Shown piece by piece: positions 17,904-26,259 of a stretch of 45,811 nucleotides of DNA. Positions within the stretch are counted from its first letter, which is position 1, and every line of letters begins with the position of its first letter. The notes below the pieces were generated by a model. It was given only the letters and a program-made list of their open reading frames with translations, searched no databases and had not been told where the DNA came from. This DNA is from Parcubacteria group bacterium GW2011_GWA2_40_23. Its GTDB lineage: Bacteria; Patescibacteriota; Patescibacteriia; UBA11705; JABHMO01. Both the position numbers and the translations under genes were made by a program. Where the stretch lies: positions 1-45,811 of the forward strand of contig LBYP01000011.1 in the NCBI GenBank assembly GCA_000996245.1. Direction: 5' to 3'.

Positions 17904-18566
17904 CTAATGAAATAATTTATGCAAAACTATTTTCAGCCCCATACTAAGTCGTGGCCTAACTTCTTTTTTTCCATCCAAATGGTAATTGACAATAATCGGT
18001 AACTCCTGATATCGTAATTTATTTTCAATAATAAGTGATAAAATTTCTGTACAATGTAAAAAATCATTCTTTTGCCAATCTAATTGATCTAAAATATTTG
18101 TTTTAAAAACGCGGAGTCCACTTTGAGGATCAGAGAAATCCAAATCCATAATTTTGTCACTGAATATTTTGGCTAGTTGCAGAATGATTCTCTTTTGTAG
18201 TGGAAAAGTTGTTTCTTGATTCATAAAACGTGAACCAAGAACAATATCTAAATCATTATTTTGCAGATGGGCTATCATTTTTTCTAAATCTTCAACACGG
18301 TGTTGTCCGTCAGCATCGAAATGTGCAATAAGGTCGCTCCCCAGTTGACGCGCATACTCGGTTCCTGTTTTTAATGCAGCCCCCTGACCGCAGTTAACCG
18401 GATGAGATAAAAAATGAATCGGATATCCTCTAACTATTTCAGCTGTATCTTCCTCTGACCCATCATCAACAACAATGACTTCATACTTGGTCGGTACAAG
18501 CAGATCAAGTGTTGACTGAAGGCGCAGGCCTTCGTTGTATGTTGGAACAACTACAGAGACTAACAT
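17904..18566 (-). CDS. DPM1-like family 2 glycosyltransferase
   Basis: A short GT2 (220 aa) without membrane segments. VSVVVPTYNEGLRLQSTL, VIVVDDGSEEDT, NCGQGAALKTG and AHFDADGQH (near residue 82) are the motifs of the dolichyl/polyprenyl-phosphate sugar synthase group. It likely charges a polyprenyl phosphate with a sugar. The DUF2304 protein one base downstream may supply the membrane anchor. It is probably a donor-maker for the GT39-like proteins further upstream. Confidence 0.86.
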   Translation of the reverse strand: MLVSVVVPTYNEGLRLQSTLDLLVPTKYEVIVVDDGSEEDTAEIVRGYPIHFLSHPVNCGQGAALKTGTEYARQLGSDLIAHFDADGQHRVEDLEKMIAHLQNNDLDIVLGSRFMNQETTFPLQKRIILQLAKIFSDKIMDLDFSDPQSGLRVFKTNILDQLDWQKNDFLHCTEILSLIIENKLRYQELPIIVNYHLDGKKEVRPRLSMGLKIVLHKLFH

Positions 18567-18619
18567 AGTTAAAAAATTTAGCTCCTCCCTCCCGTCAGAG
18601 CCCGCTGTATTATATAGAA

Positions 18620-19624
18620 CTAAACTTCCGTACTAAATGATAATAAGTCTTTATGTGCACGAGTAAAATCAATTGTTTTTTGTAAGCCTTCTTCTAGTGT
18701 TACGATTGGAAACCAACCAAAATTATCTTTAGCAAAAGTAATATCAGGTAAGGCTAACTCTCGCATAAATAATTTTGCTGTTTCGAACTTCACTTTAGCG
18801 GTTGAACCTGTCAACTCAATAATCTTTTGTGCGACGTCTGCTAAGCGGAAAACTTCTGTACTGCCAAGATTAACAGGATCAGTGATAGTTGAATCCATAA
18901 TTTTCACACAACCTTCAACAATATCGCCAACATAGCAAAGGGATGTTCGAAAATCTTCATTACCATAAATAACTAAATCTTTATTATCAAGGGCATTCAA
19001 AATAAAATCTGGCATCATTTGTCCATCGCTCAATAACATACGTGGACCATAGGTTCGAAAAATTCTAACGATTTTCGTATCAAGACCATTTACAATACGG
19101 TAATTATCAACTACTGACTCGCCATAGCGTTTACCCTCATCATAACAGGCACGTGGATCGAGCATGTCGCAAACTCCGCGGTACGATTCTGTGACAAATT
19201 CATCTCGTGGAGATTCACCGTAAACAACTGATGAAGAAAACTGCATGAATTTAGCTTTGTATTTCACGGCTAATTCTAGGGCATTGATTAATCCACGAGT
19301 ACTAGCTTCGACTGTTTTAATTCGTAACTTCTCAAAATTCTTAACTGATGTTGGGCAAGCTAGATTATAAATTTCGGAAATTCCGAAAACATTAATTTTA
19401 AATTTAGCTAAATCTGAAACTTTTTCAAGTTCTATAGGGGTTGAAATATCATGATTGATAAATTCAAATCTTGGCAATTGAAGTAAGTGATTGATGTTTT
19501 TTTCAGCGCTACTAGAAAAATTGTCGAGACAAATGACGTTGTTCTTGGCCACCAAGCGCTCGCAGAGTAAGGAACCAATGAAACCAGCGCCTCCGATCAC
19601 TAAAATATTTTTGTTTTCATTCAT
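18620..19624 (-). CDS. NAD-dependent sugar epimerase/decarboxylase (UDP-xylose synthase-like)
   Basis: An extended SDR of 334 aa. NAD site VIGGAGFIGSLLCERL at residue 9, Ser motif QFSSSVVYGESPRD near 125, YxxxK as YDEGKRYGE near 162, and VRIFRTYGPRMLLSDGQMMPDFILNAL. The latter pattern and DPRACYDEGKR resemble UDP-glucuronate decarboxylases (UDP-xylose synthase); a dehydratase or epimerase is possible. A promoter, TTAGCA-17-TATAAT on the minus strand, is visible just upstream (about 19640-19670). Confidence 0.82.
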   Translation of the reverse strand: MNENKNILVIGGAGFIGSLLCERLVAKNNVICLDNFSSSAEKNINHLLQLPRFEFINHDISTPIELEKVSDLAKFKINVFGISEIYNLACPTSVKNFEKLRIKTVEASTRGLINALELAVKYKAKFMQFSSSVVYGESPRDEFVTESYRGVCDMLDPRACYDEGKRYGESVVDNYRIVNGLDTKIVRIFRTYGPRMLLSDGQMMPDFILNALDNKDLVIYGNEDFRTSLCYVGDIVEGCVKIMDSTITDPVNLGSTEVFRLADVAQKIIELTGSTAKVKFETAKLFMRELALPDITFAKDNFGWFPIVTLEEGLQKTIDFTRAHKDLLSFSTEV

Positions 19625-19682
19625 ACGATTAAATGTAAATTATTATATAAAGATAGCAGATTTTTGCTAATTTTGCAAATAA

Positions 19683-21359
19683 CTAATCCCCATGTATTTT
19701 CAACTTAAATAGCCTAAAAGGCTTATCAATCTCTTGAATTAACTCCCAGGACAATCTGAAAACCTTTAATTTGTTTTTATTTATAAAATCCATGTCGTTA
19801 TCAGTACTCACACTTAGATAATAGATGGGAACTTCAACGCCGATGTTTTTCAACTCACTAAAAATTGAATAATCCTGTTCAAATGTAATTACTTTGTGCG
19901 TTGGGAAGAACAATTTATCTTCTCGTTCGACCATAATCAAAGCATCTGGTTCAACGATAGCAGTAACTGCTTGTGCCCTTTCATAATATTGACGTGTGAC
20001 TTCAGCTTGTGCTAATAATCCATCTCCCTTGGCTGTAAAAGACTTTGTAATCGAAATAAATAATAATAGAATAATAGTTATAACGACGAAAAAGAATCGT
20101 GTCGACCACAATTTTGTCGCTTTTTTTAAGACATGATCTAACAAATACCCGGTAATGGGTAATGTCATAATCAAAATTGGTAGCCAATAGCGAGTATAAG
20201 AACTGCTGATAATATTGTTTTGTAAAACCATCGCATCCGTAAAAATCCAACTGCCATAATATAGGATCAGAATAAGACTAGCCAATCCAGCACAAGCAGC
20301 ATAAACTTTTTGCTTATAAGATTTCTTTATTATTGCAGTTGACCAAACAACAACTCCAACCATAAAAAACGCCAAGTACGGTGCGTAAGGCATCCAGACA
20401 TACTGGACAAAATTGTGATAAATATTCCGTGCTGAGAATCCAAATGGTAAAAACAATAATTTTGTATACGCCAGTAGATTATTATCATGACTGACAGAAA
20501 TCTCGGCTGGCAAACGGTATCCGATTGAATCCGCGGGATTATTCATACGTAAATATCCCACAGTAAAAAGTTCGCCATAGGTTTGCCAGTTATAGAATAA
20601 AACTGCTGCAATCGGAATAATGAATCCAAGGATAAAGAAAGATGTTTTCTTGATCGTAATTTGTTTTAATTGACTCAACAAAACCATTAAGAGTGAAGCA
20701 ATAATCCAGATCGCTTCCTGATAACGGATGGTGATAGCCAATCCCAGCAAAAAACCGGCGAGAACAAGCAATAAATTTGTTTTTTTATCTTTATAATCGC
20801 CCGATTTCATCAAACAATAAAAGCCACTTATCACTGCAACCAAGAACGGCACGGTTGCGAGCAGCGTTTGGTTTGCGAAGAAGATGTATGGTGCTAGTGT
20901 CGCCAACAAAAGAGAACTGATCATCGCGGCTCGTTTATTAATCAGTTCCTTAACAAAAAAGTAGAAAACAAAAACGCCAAGAGAAGCTATAATTGGCGTA
21001 AAATAAATGACCGCGTATTTTGTAAAAATCTTCCCTAGCCAACCGTAAAGAATCAAAATCCCCAAGAAACCTGATGGAACAATGTCATGATTAACAATGT
21101 TCACGCTGCGCGGTCGAATAATGTCATTTAAAATTGCATTCAGCGGTTCGGGTTGAACAAACTTGCTTGTTTCGATAAAGCTATCGATAAAGTAATTATT
21201 GGCCATAGCATCAGGCCAATTAAAAATGTATTGATAGTTAAATTCGTGCGAAAGTGGCCGCAAGACTGACCAGTTAAACCAGGAATACAAAATAATCAAA
21301 AAAACAAATAAACAAATAAACAAAATAACATTAATATGCTTTTGGTTGAATTTGATCAT
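19683..21359 (-). CDS. GT39/ArnT-like multi-pass glycosyltransferase
   Basis: A 558 aa membrane protein with about 11 hydrophobic segments followed by a C-terminal soluble part (from about residue 450). The layout matches GT-C enzymes (PMT/ArnT type) that use polyprenyl-linked sugars on the outer face of the membrane. An acidic pair follows the first segment (NWPDAMANNYF), where GT-C enzymes hold their catalytic Asp. It is paired, back to back, with a similar gene at 21504. Substrate unknown; protein or lipid glycosylation are the options. Confidence 0.75.
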   Translation of the reverse strand: MIKFNQKHINVILFICLFVFLIILYSWFNWSVLRPLSHEFNYQYIFNWPDAMANNYFIDSFIETSKFVQPEPLNAILNDIIRPRSVNIVNHDIVPSGFLGILILYGWLGKIFTKYAVIYFTPIIASLGVFVFYFFVKELINKRAAMISSLLLATLAPYIFFANQTLLATVPFLVAVISGFYCLMKSGDYKDKKTNLLLVLAGFLLGLAITIRYQEAIWIIASLLMVLLSQLKQITIKKTSFFILGFIIPIAAVLFYNWQTYGELFTVGYLRMNNPADSIGYRLPAEISVSHDNNLLAYTKLLFLPFGFSARNIYHNFVQYVWMPYAPYLAFFMVGVVVWSTAIIKKSYKQKVYAACAGLASLILILYYGSWIFTDAMVLQNNIISSSYTRYWLPILIMTLPITGYLLDHVLKKATKLWSTRFFFVVITIILLLFISITKSFTAKGDGLLAQAEVTRQYYERAQAVTAIVEPDALIMVEREDKLFFPTHKVITFEQDYSIFSELKNIGVEVPIYYLSVSTDNDMDFINKNKLKVFRLSWELIQEIDKPFRLFKLKIHGD

Positions 21360-21368
21360 ATTAGTATC

Positions 21369-21397
21369 AGTATAGACAAATTAGGTTAAATTCGCAA
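21369..21397 (-). promoter_or_regulatory. promoter of the 558-aa GT39-like gene
   Basis: Minus strand TTGCGA, 17-base spacer, TATACT, ending only about 9 bases before the ATG, so the mRNA would be nearly leaderless. Confidence 0.6.
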
Positions 21398-21439
21398 TAA
21401 TATCAATGCTAGACGACTAATATGCTGGGAGTTAATCAA

Positions 21440-21482
21440 AAAAGCCCCGCAATATTAAGTGTTCCCTTAAAGTGCAGGGTAA
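21440..21482 (-). terminator. terminator-like hairpin in a divergent intergenic region
   Basis: Minus strand: CCCTGCACTTTAAG...CTTAATATTGCGGGG followed by CTTTTTTG. It looks like an intrinsic terminator, but no minus-strand gene ends here; it may stop antisense transcription or mark a small untranslated transcript. The stem has mismatches. Confidence 0.4.
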
Positions 21483-21503
21483 ACAAGAAAGCAATTCACT
21501 CAG

Positions 21504-23126
21504 ATGAACAAAACTCTAAATTTTATAAAAACTAATTGGCAAGTAAAATTGTTAATTCTTTTTATCGTTGTAATGATAATCCCCTATTGCTATTTGAGTT
21601 TTACCACCGATCACAAATTCTATTCACCAGACGAAACTGCCAATTTTGTTTTCACGAAACAATTCATCGAACACAGCAATCTAAATATTGAAATTCCCTT
21701 AAATAGAGCGGTTAATAATGTTATTTTCCCAAGGAGTGTTAATGTTTTAAATGGTAATTTCGTTCCGATGAGCTTCCTTGGTCTGCCTGTCTTTTATGGT
21801 TTAATAGGAAAAATTATTGGAATCGACTTAGTAACCTTTATAACTCCTATACTTTCACTAATCGGCGTTTTTCTATTTTATTTGATCATAAAAGAAGTTT
21901 TCGACAAAAACATAGCTTTCCTTTCTGGATTATTTTTGTTGTTCAATCCTGTCTATTGGTATTTAGGCGGAAAGGCCATGTTGCATAACAACCTTTTTGT
22001 TTTTTTTATTATTTTGGGACTTTGCTTGTTATTACTAGCCTTGCGAAGGAAGAATATTTTTCTCTACGCTTTGTCAGCTATAATTTTCGGAGCAAGTATT
22101 TGGACTAGAACTTCAGAAATTGTTTGGGTGGGTTTGTTGATGTTAATTTTTTATATTGTGAACCGCAAAAACGTGAGGAAACGTGATTTAATTATATTTA
22201 TCATTGGTTTTTGCGGCATGCTCGGCTTACTGCTCTTTGTAAATCATTCCGTTTACAATAATATTTTCCGTTCCGGTTATTCGTCCTTAGAAAACAGTTC
22301 AAAAACGGGATTATCTTCATTACTAGGACAAATCGTTCTTCCTTTTGGGTTTAAGTTTAAGAATATCGTTTTTCATGTTTGGGAATTTTTTATTAAGTAT
22401 ATTTGGTTTATAACATTACCAGCTCTTTGGGGACTTATCTACTTTTCCAAAAAAAGTTTGTCAAATCTCCAAAAGGCTTATCTATATTCAACCGGGCTAA
22501 TTTCGATCTATTTACTCAGTTATTATGGTAGTTACTGGCCCTGGGGTGAATACGGCCAACCAGCTACTCCAGAAATTCTTATTGGGAGTCCACATTTACG
22601 TTATTGGTTGCCAATATTGATATTTTTAACTCCCTTTGTCGCAATTTTTGTAAGTGAAGTTCTACCACGATTGTATAAATCAAAAAAAGTTCTTCCCATT
22701 ATAATAACTACTGGATTTTTGGTTCTACTGATTTATTTCTCTATCTCAACTGTTTTTTATAATCCACAAGAAGGTTTTATTAAAATTAAAAATGATATAT
22801 CAGAGTTCAAACCCCAAATCGAACAAATAAACAATTTGATCGAAAACACAGCCATAATCATAGTACCTGATTGGGCAGATCGAATTTTTTTCCCAGAATA
22901 TCAAGTCATACACTCTCTTGGAAATCGAAAGGTTTACGGTGGAGATGCTTATCTGGAAATTTCTAAGTTAGTCCAATTAGTGCCAGTGTATTATTACAGT
23001 GCTGACTCAGACAGAGATGTTGCGAGTTTATCGAATATTCTTAACAACTATAAACTAAGGTTGCAATTCGTCTCAGAAATATACAAAGGCGTGAAACTAT
23101 ATCAGATTAAATATGAACAACCTTAG
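21504..23126 (+). CDS. GT39/ArnT-like multi-pass glycosyltransferase
   Basis: A 540 aa membrane protein with an N-terminal segment, an acidic motif in the first outer loop (FYSPDETANFVFTKQF, near residue 40) and about ten more segments, ending in a soluble domain (DNxLIENTAIIIVPDWADRIFFPEYQV region). The DE motif fits the catalytic site of PMT/ArnT-type GT-C transferases. The C-terminal part resembles that of the minus-strand gene at 19683 (ALIMVEREDKLFFPTHKV), so the two are probably paralogues pointing away from each other. It overlaps the next gene by 14 bases. Confidence 0.76.
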   Translation: MNKTLNFIKTNWQVKLLILFIVVMIIPYCYLSFTTDHKFYSPDETANFVFTKQFIEHSNLNIEIPLNRAVNNVIFPRSVNVLNGNFVPMSFLGLPVFYGLIGKIIGIDLVTFITPILSLIGVFLFYLIIKEVFDKNIAFLSGLFLLFNPVYWYLGGKAMLHNNLFVFFIILGLCLLLLALRRKNIFLYALSAIIFGASIWTRTSEIVWVGLLMLIFYIVNRKNVRKRDLIIFIIGFCGMLGLLLFVNHSVYNNIFRSGYSSLENSSKTGLSSLLGQIVLPFGFKFKNIVFHVWEFFIKYIWFITLPALWGLIYFSKKSLSNLQKAYLYSTGLISIYLLSYYGSYWPWGEYGQPATPEILIGSPHLRYWLPILIFLTPFVAIFVSEVLPRLYKSKKVLPIIITTGFLVLLIYFSISTVFYNPQEGFIKIKNDISEFKPQIEQINNLIENTAIIIVPDWADRIFFPEYQVIHSLGNRKVYGGDAYLEISKLVQLVPVYYYSADSDRDVASLSNILNNYKLRLQFVSEIYKGVKLYQIKYEQP

Positions 23127-23640
23127 GTTGATTGCAATTACGAAATATTGTTTCTGGTTCCTGGCTGTGGCGCTAGTGATCTTTTTGCTTTGGAAGAATT
23201 ACTCACCTCTCGGTAGTCAACATATAGACTTTAATTTAATGCCAAATATATTTGTTTCAGAAATTAACCCAAGTGCTAGAATTACTGCCCCTTTTTGCGA
23301 AAAAGACAGCTGCAGTCAAATAATGTTTGGAGATCCGCTATACTTTGACCTACTCCTTGCCCGCAAATTTGATCTTGCAACGATCAAAATATATTACTCT
23401 TCAGACGTGGACATTGATTTACGTTTAGGGATGCAAACTAGAGAAGGTTGGAATTACATGATCAAAACACCAGACAAAATCGATAAACTCGAAACTTTAG
23501 CAACCGCAGAATTTTCTTTTCCCTTAAGCCAAGCCTTGGTCAATAAGCGCCGTATAAATTTCATTATCAGCGCGCCAGAGATAAGAACTGAAGACAAGGA
23601 AATTACAATCCATAAAATAGAATTTGATTTAAAACGTTAA
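23113..23640 (+). CDS. hypothetical single-pass membrane protein
   Basis: A 175 aa protein with one N-terminal membrane segment (YCFWFLAVALVIFLLW, residues 12-27) and an outer domain rich in beta strands. It belongs to no family I recognise. Its start overlaps the GT39-like gene by 14 bases, so it is translationally coupled and likely works with it in the envelope. The outer domain could be a carbohydrate-binding or accessory domain, but this is only inferred from position. Confidence 0.68.
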   Translation: MNNLRLIAITKYCFWFLAVALVIFLLWKNYSPLGSQHIDFNLMPNIFVSEINPSARITAPFCEKDSCSQIMFGDPLYFDLLLARKFDLATIKIYYSSDVDIDLRLGMQTREGWNYMIKTPDKIDKLETLATAEFSFPLSQALVNKRRINFIISAPEIRTEDKEITIHKIEFDLKR

Positions 23641-23641
23641 T

Positions 23642-23821
23642 ATGCCGACACTCCAATCAATCAATAACGAACTATTTAAGTGCTCGATAATTTTATATTT
23701 AATTTTGTTTATAATCGAATGGTTGCTTCCTGGTTTTGTTTCCTTATATTTTAATAGTTCTGTTGTCTTAATCGTAGCAATTTTGTCTGGCTGTTTTCAT
23801 GTTTTAACGCTTAAAGATTAA
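23642..23821 (+). CDS. 59-aa two-segment membrane peptide
   Basis: A short ORF missed by the track cutoff. ATG follows the previous stop by one base (TAATATG), which implies translational coupling. The peptide starts MPTLQSINNELFKCS and has two hydrophobic stretches (residues 15-30 and 40-52), so it would span the membrane twice. No family recognised. The tight coupling to the previous genes is the main support. Confidence 0.55.
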   Translation: MPTLQSINNELFKCSIILYLILFIIEWLLPGFVSLYFNSSVVLIVAILSGCFHVLTLKD

Positions 23822-23824
23822 AAA

Positions 23825-23856
23825 AAGAAGCCCCTTTATGGAGCGTCTTTTTTATT
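23825..23856 (+). terminator. probable terminator after the plus-strand membrane genes
   Basis: AGAAGCCCC...GGAGCGTCT followed by TTTTTT. The stem has mismatches, but position right after the stop and the T-run support it. It overlaps the end of rpmG on the other strand and could serve both. Confidence 0.5.
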
Positions 23857-24007
23857 TGGTTTCTTTATGCATTTTATGAGTTTTGCATTTCGCACAGTGT
23901 TTCTTGATTTGTAACTTCTCTTTAACTTTCTTTTTGTTGCGGAAAGTTTGATAATTGACACCGCGGCATTCTGTACACTCAAGTTTTACTAAATTATCTT
24001 GTGACAT
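23852..24007 (-). CDS. rpmG: 50S ribosomal protein L33
   Basis: A 51 aa ORF below the track cutoff. The protein reads MSQDNLVKLECTECRGVNYQ... and has two CxxC pairs (CTEC and CAKC) with the central TFRNKKKVKEKLQIKKHC typical of zinc-binding L33 in the large ribosomal subunit. It follows tRNA-Thr on the same strand, an arrangement also seen in other bacteria where rpmG lies near tRNA genes. No clear Shine-Dalgarno precedes the ATG. Confidence 0.92.
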   Translation of the reverse strand: MSQDNLVKLECTECRGVNYQTFRNKKKVKEKLQIKKHCAKCKTHKMHKETK

Positions 24008-24073
24008 ATGTTTTGTTATTTATAATTGAATGGCTTGCCATGAAGTTAAACAAAATCTGTACGAAATGGTTTA

Positions 24074-24105
24074 CCATGAAGTCACGCGTAGCGTGTACTT
24101 CATGG
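24074..24105. repeat. long inverted repeat touching the tRNA-Thr 3' end
   Basis: CCATGAAGTCACGC / GCGTGtACTTCATGG forms a 14-bp stem with one bulge. Its right arm includes the encoded CCA of tRNA-Thr. A partial extra copy of one arm (TTGCCATGAAGTTAAAC) lies 30 bases to the left. It may be a palindromic repeat or a processing/termination hairpin. Confidence 0.6.
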
Positions 24106-24178
24106 AGCCAGCGACAGGATTCGAACCCGTGACCAATAGTTTACAAAACTACTGCTCTACCAACTGAGCTACGCTGGC
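24103..24178 (-). tRNA. tRNA-Thr (TGT)
   Basis: Complete cloverleaf: acceptor GCCAGCG with CGCTGGC, D arm GCTCAGTTGGTAGAGC, anticodon loop TTTGTAA giving TGT, T loop TTCGAAT, discriminator T, encoded CCA. Confidence 0.96.
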
Positions 24179-24188
24179 AAGTATCGCT

Positions 24189-24217
24189 ATTATAACAGAG
24201 AAGTAATAATTTAGCAA
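24189..24217 (-). promoter_or_regulatory. promoter of tRNA-Thr and rpmG
   Basis: Minus strand TTGCTA, 17-base spacer, perfect TATAAT, ending 10 bases before the tRNA 5' end. Confidence 0.75.
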
Positions 24218-24258
24218 GTCTTTTGTTAACGAATACAAAACATGTTTTTATACTAAAT

Positions 24259-24752
24259 TTAAATAAAAAGTCCTTTTGGCAACAACACCTGAAATCGTTT
24301 GTTCCCATTTTTGCGGATGAACAAACGCAAGTCGACGCCTGAACCTTTGGTTCGAGATCGTGAAAACTGATTTTCTGAAGACCAAGTTGCGCACTCATTG
24401 CCTTGACGATCGGATTAGTCGTTGTCATCAAGATACGAAGGTCATCCCTTTGCCTAAGCAAGTTAGACATGATCTCCTCACCAACGCCATGCTTGCGCAT
24501 GGCTGGATCTACCCACAAAGTACCGAGCTCGTACCAACCGGTTTCCAAATCCCAGAGCGTTACATGACCAACGATCTTCCAACCAACAATCTTCACGACC
24601 GACAAGCCTAGAAAGAATTGCACCATCAAGTCAAAGGGAGACTTTGGCAAAAGATGTTCTTCGTTACGGAGTTTATTAGCAAAGAGACAGAACGCCACAA
24701 AGAGCTTCAAGAAATTCCCGACTTTGACTCGATAAACCAGTTGACCGTGCAT
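24259..24752 (-). pseudogene. GNAT-family N-acetyltransferase, frameshifted near its C-terminus
   Basis: The N-terminal 130 residues carry the GNAT acetyl-CoA motif YELGTLWVDPAMRKHGVGEEIM. The track ORF then runs on through an unlikely cysteine-rich tail into tRNA-Thr. A neighbouring frame gives a much more plausible end (DLRLFIRKNGNKRFQVLLPKGLFI, then stop at 24259) with GC-rich third positions. A one-base slip near HDLEPK would join them into a protein of about 164 aa. The start has a strong GGGGAGG 5 bases upstream. Acceptor substrate unknown. Whether the slip is real or a sequencing error is open. Confidence 0.65.
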
Positions 24753-24778
24753 GTGAACCTCCCCTGTTAGGCAAAACT

Positions 24779-24809
24779 AAAGAGCCGGGCCACCACGACC
24801 CAGCTCTTT
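24779..24809 (-). terminator. strong hairpin upstream of the GNAT gene
   Basis: AAAGAGCTGGGTCGTGGTGGCCCGGCTCTTT forms a long stem with a mismatch and is followed by AGTTTTG on the minus strand. It lies between the M20 gene and the GNAT start, so it may end the M20 transcript or act as a leader element of the GNAT gene. Confidence 0.5.
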
Positions 24810-24875
24810 ATATCTAATCACCAAAAAGCTAGCTGTCGTGGAGACAGTTCTTCTTGGCTTTCTTTGAAATAAGAT

Positions 24876-25997
24876 TTAAAAACATAAACTTTGTATCATC
24901 TTTTTATAGCACTCTATCATTATATCTATCTGATCAAATTTTACAAATTCATCTGCCTGGTGTGCCATTCTAAAATCTCCTGGTCCCCAGATGAGACAAT
25001 TACCCCAAATCTTAAAAAGCCCGGCTTGAGTCCAACCTTCAATAACATCAATCTTTGATTGCCCCATGACTTCTTCGGAAACAAATTTAGCGTTTAAAAA
25101 TAATTCCGTATCTTGGCTGACCAAATTAGCATCACCACAAAACACTGACTCAACTTTAGCTGTTTTATCAATAGCTAGAATAACTTTTTCGATTCTCTCA
25201 AATTCTTCTTGAATATTTTCTGTGGGTAAAAGACGACGATTGATGTTAAATGTACATTCGTCAGGAATAACATTTGGTGCGGTTCCTCCATGGATGGTGC
25301 AAATTGATTGAGTCGGTACTCGAAATAAATCATGTGTTCTTGTTTCTAGTTCTTCTTCGATCTTTGAAAGTTCCGCATAAGCCATCATAGCTTTATGGAT
25401 GGCATTATTCTTTTTATTGTTTTCTAAATTGGTGTCGGCCGAATGAGACGCAACGCCATAGAAAGTAACCTTGATTTCCATTGCGCCCTTTTGACCGACA
25501 TGTAGTTCACAATTTGTTGGTTCAGCAACTATAACATTAGCGGAACCCGGTTTGATTTCAACAGTATCAAGAAAACTTCTGCCACCTAATCCACTCACTT
25601 CCTCATCACAATCAAAAAGAAAGAAGATATCCTGCTTTGGTTTTTTATCGATGTTTAATGCAGTTTGGATCATAGCGGTTAAACCTGCTTTCATGTCGCA
25701 TGAGCCTAATCCAAACAACTTGTCATCTTTAACAATCGGCTCAAAAGGATTTTGAGTCCACTTACTAGAAGTCGGAACAGTATCTGTGTGTCCGCTGAAA
25801 ATAAGTGGCTTGTCATGTTCCTGACCTTCAAATTTGACTTCCAAATTATAAATCAAATTTTCGCTATTTTTCAGTGGAGTAATCTTCACTTTATCTGCTG
25901 GGAAAAAAGAAGCAATGAAGTCAACAATTTCTTTGTTGGAGTTTTGACTTTGGGAATCAAAGGAAATTAATTTTTTTAGTAGTTCTAAATTTTGCAT
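24876..25997 (-). CDS. M20 family deacylase/peptidase (ArgE/DapE-like)
   Basis: A 373 aa zinc-dependent hydrolase of the M20A group (acetylornithine deacetylase / succinyl-diaminopimelate desuccinylase / carboxypeptidase). Metal ligands visible: GHTDTVP (His, Asp) near residue 69, GLGSCDMKAG (Asp) near 99, DCDEEVSG (Glu pair) near 130, VAEPTN near 158 and a C-terminal FRMAHQADE His near 347. A lid domain occupies the middle (GQKGAMEIKVTFYGVASHSA). The exact substrate is open; no arginine or lysine biosynthesis genes are near, so a scavenging amidase or peptidase is plausible. AT-rich like the backbone. Confidence 0.85.
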   Translation of the reverse strand: MQNLELLKKLISFDSQSQNSNKEIVDFIASFFPADKVKITPLKNSENLIYNLEVKFEGQEHDKPLIFSGHTDTVPTSSKWTQNPFEPIVKDDKLFGLGSCDMKAGLTAMIQTALNIDKKPKQDIFFLFDCDEEVSGLGGRSFLDTVEIKPGSANVIVAEPTNCELHVGQKGAMEIKVTFYGVASHSADTNLENNKKNNAIHKAMMAYAELSKIEEELETRTHDLFRVPTQSICTIHGGTAPNVIPDECTFNINRRLLPTENIQEEFERIEKVILAIDKTAKVESVFCGDANLVSQDTELFLNAKFVSEEVMGQSKIDVIEGWTQAGLFKIWGNCLIWGPGDFRMAHQADEFVKFDQIDIMIECYKKMIQSLCF

Positions 25998-26057
25998 AAA
26001 TTTGTTTATTTACTCCATCGTAACAGACAGCCGAAAGTTGTCAAACGAAAATTTGAA

Positions 26058-26094
26058 GAAAAAAATGTGGGAAAAGAGTTGACTCTTTTCCCAC
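26058..26094 (-). terminator. terminator of the second tRNA-His
   Basis: Minus strand GTGGGAAAAGAGT/ACTCTTTTCCCAC, 13 perfect pairs with a 2-base loop, followed by ATTTTTTT. One of the strongest terminators in the window. Confidence 0.93.
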
Positions 26095-26100
26095 ACGCAG

Positions 26101-26173
26101 TAGCCGGGACGGGCATCGAACCCGCGACACACAGATCCACAGTCTGTTGCTCTACCAATTGAGCTACCCGGCC
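26101..26173 (-). tRNA. second tRNA-His (GTG), lacking G-1 and CCA
   Basis: Complete fold: acceptor GGCCGGG with CCCGGCT (G1-U72 wobble), D arm GCTC/GAGC, anticodon arm ACAGA-CTGTGGA-TCTGT giving GTG, T arm with TTCGATG loop, discriminator A73. Position -1 in the gene is T, not G, and the bases after A73 are CTG, so neither G-1, C73 nor CCA is encoded. This differs from the canonical tRNA-His at 33542. It has its own promoter and terminator and lies just downstream of the second hisS. The known parallel is the tRNA-His of some alpha-proteobacteria. Confidence 0.92.
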
Positions 26174-26183
26174 ATCTGAGTAC

Positions 26184-26211
26184 AGGTTAACACTATTTAA
26201 TTATTTGTCAA
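26184..26211 (-). promoter_or_regulatory. promoter of the second tRNA-His
   Basis: Minus strand TTGACA, 16-base spacer, TAACCT, about 10 bases before the tRNA and after the hisS terminator, so the tRNA is a separate transcription unit. Confidence 0.7.
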
Positions 26212-26214
26212 GAG

Positions 26215-26252
26215 TAAAAAAATCGAGCCGCAGCAATGGTGCATACGGCTCG
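26215..26252 (-). terminator. terminator of the second hisS
   Basis: Minus strand CGAGCCG...CGGCTCG, 7 perfect pairs, followed by ATTTTTTT. Confidence 0.92.
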
Positions 26253-26259
26253 TTGTTTA

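Noticed and set aside
24141-24260. C-terminal tail of the GNAT track ORF reaching into tRNA-Thr
   Set aside because: The tail reads as translated tRNA and AT-rich intergenic DNA; a frameshift explains it better.
26101-26173. Second tRNA-His as a tRNA pseudogene
   Set aside because: All arms pair properly, and it has a promoter and a strong terminator. The odd ends match a known natural variant type.
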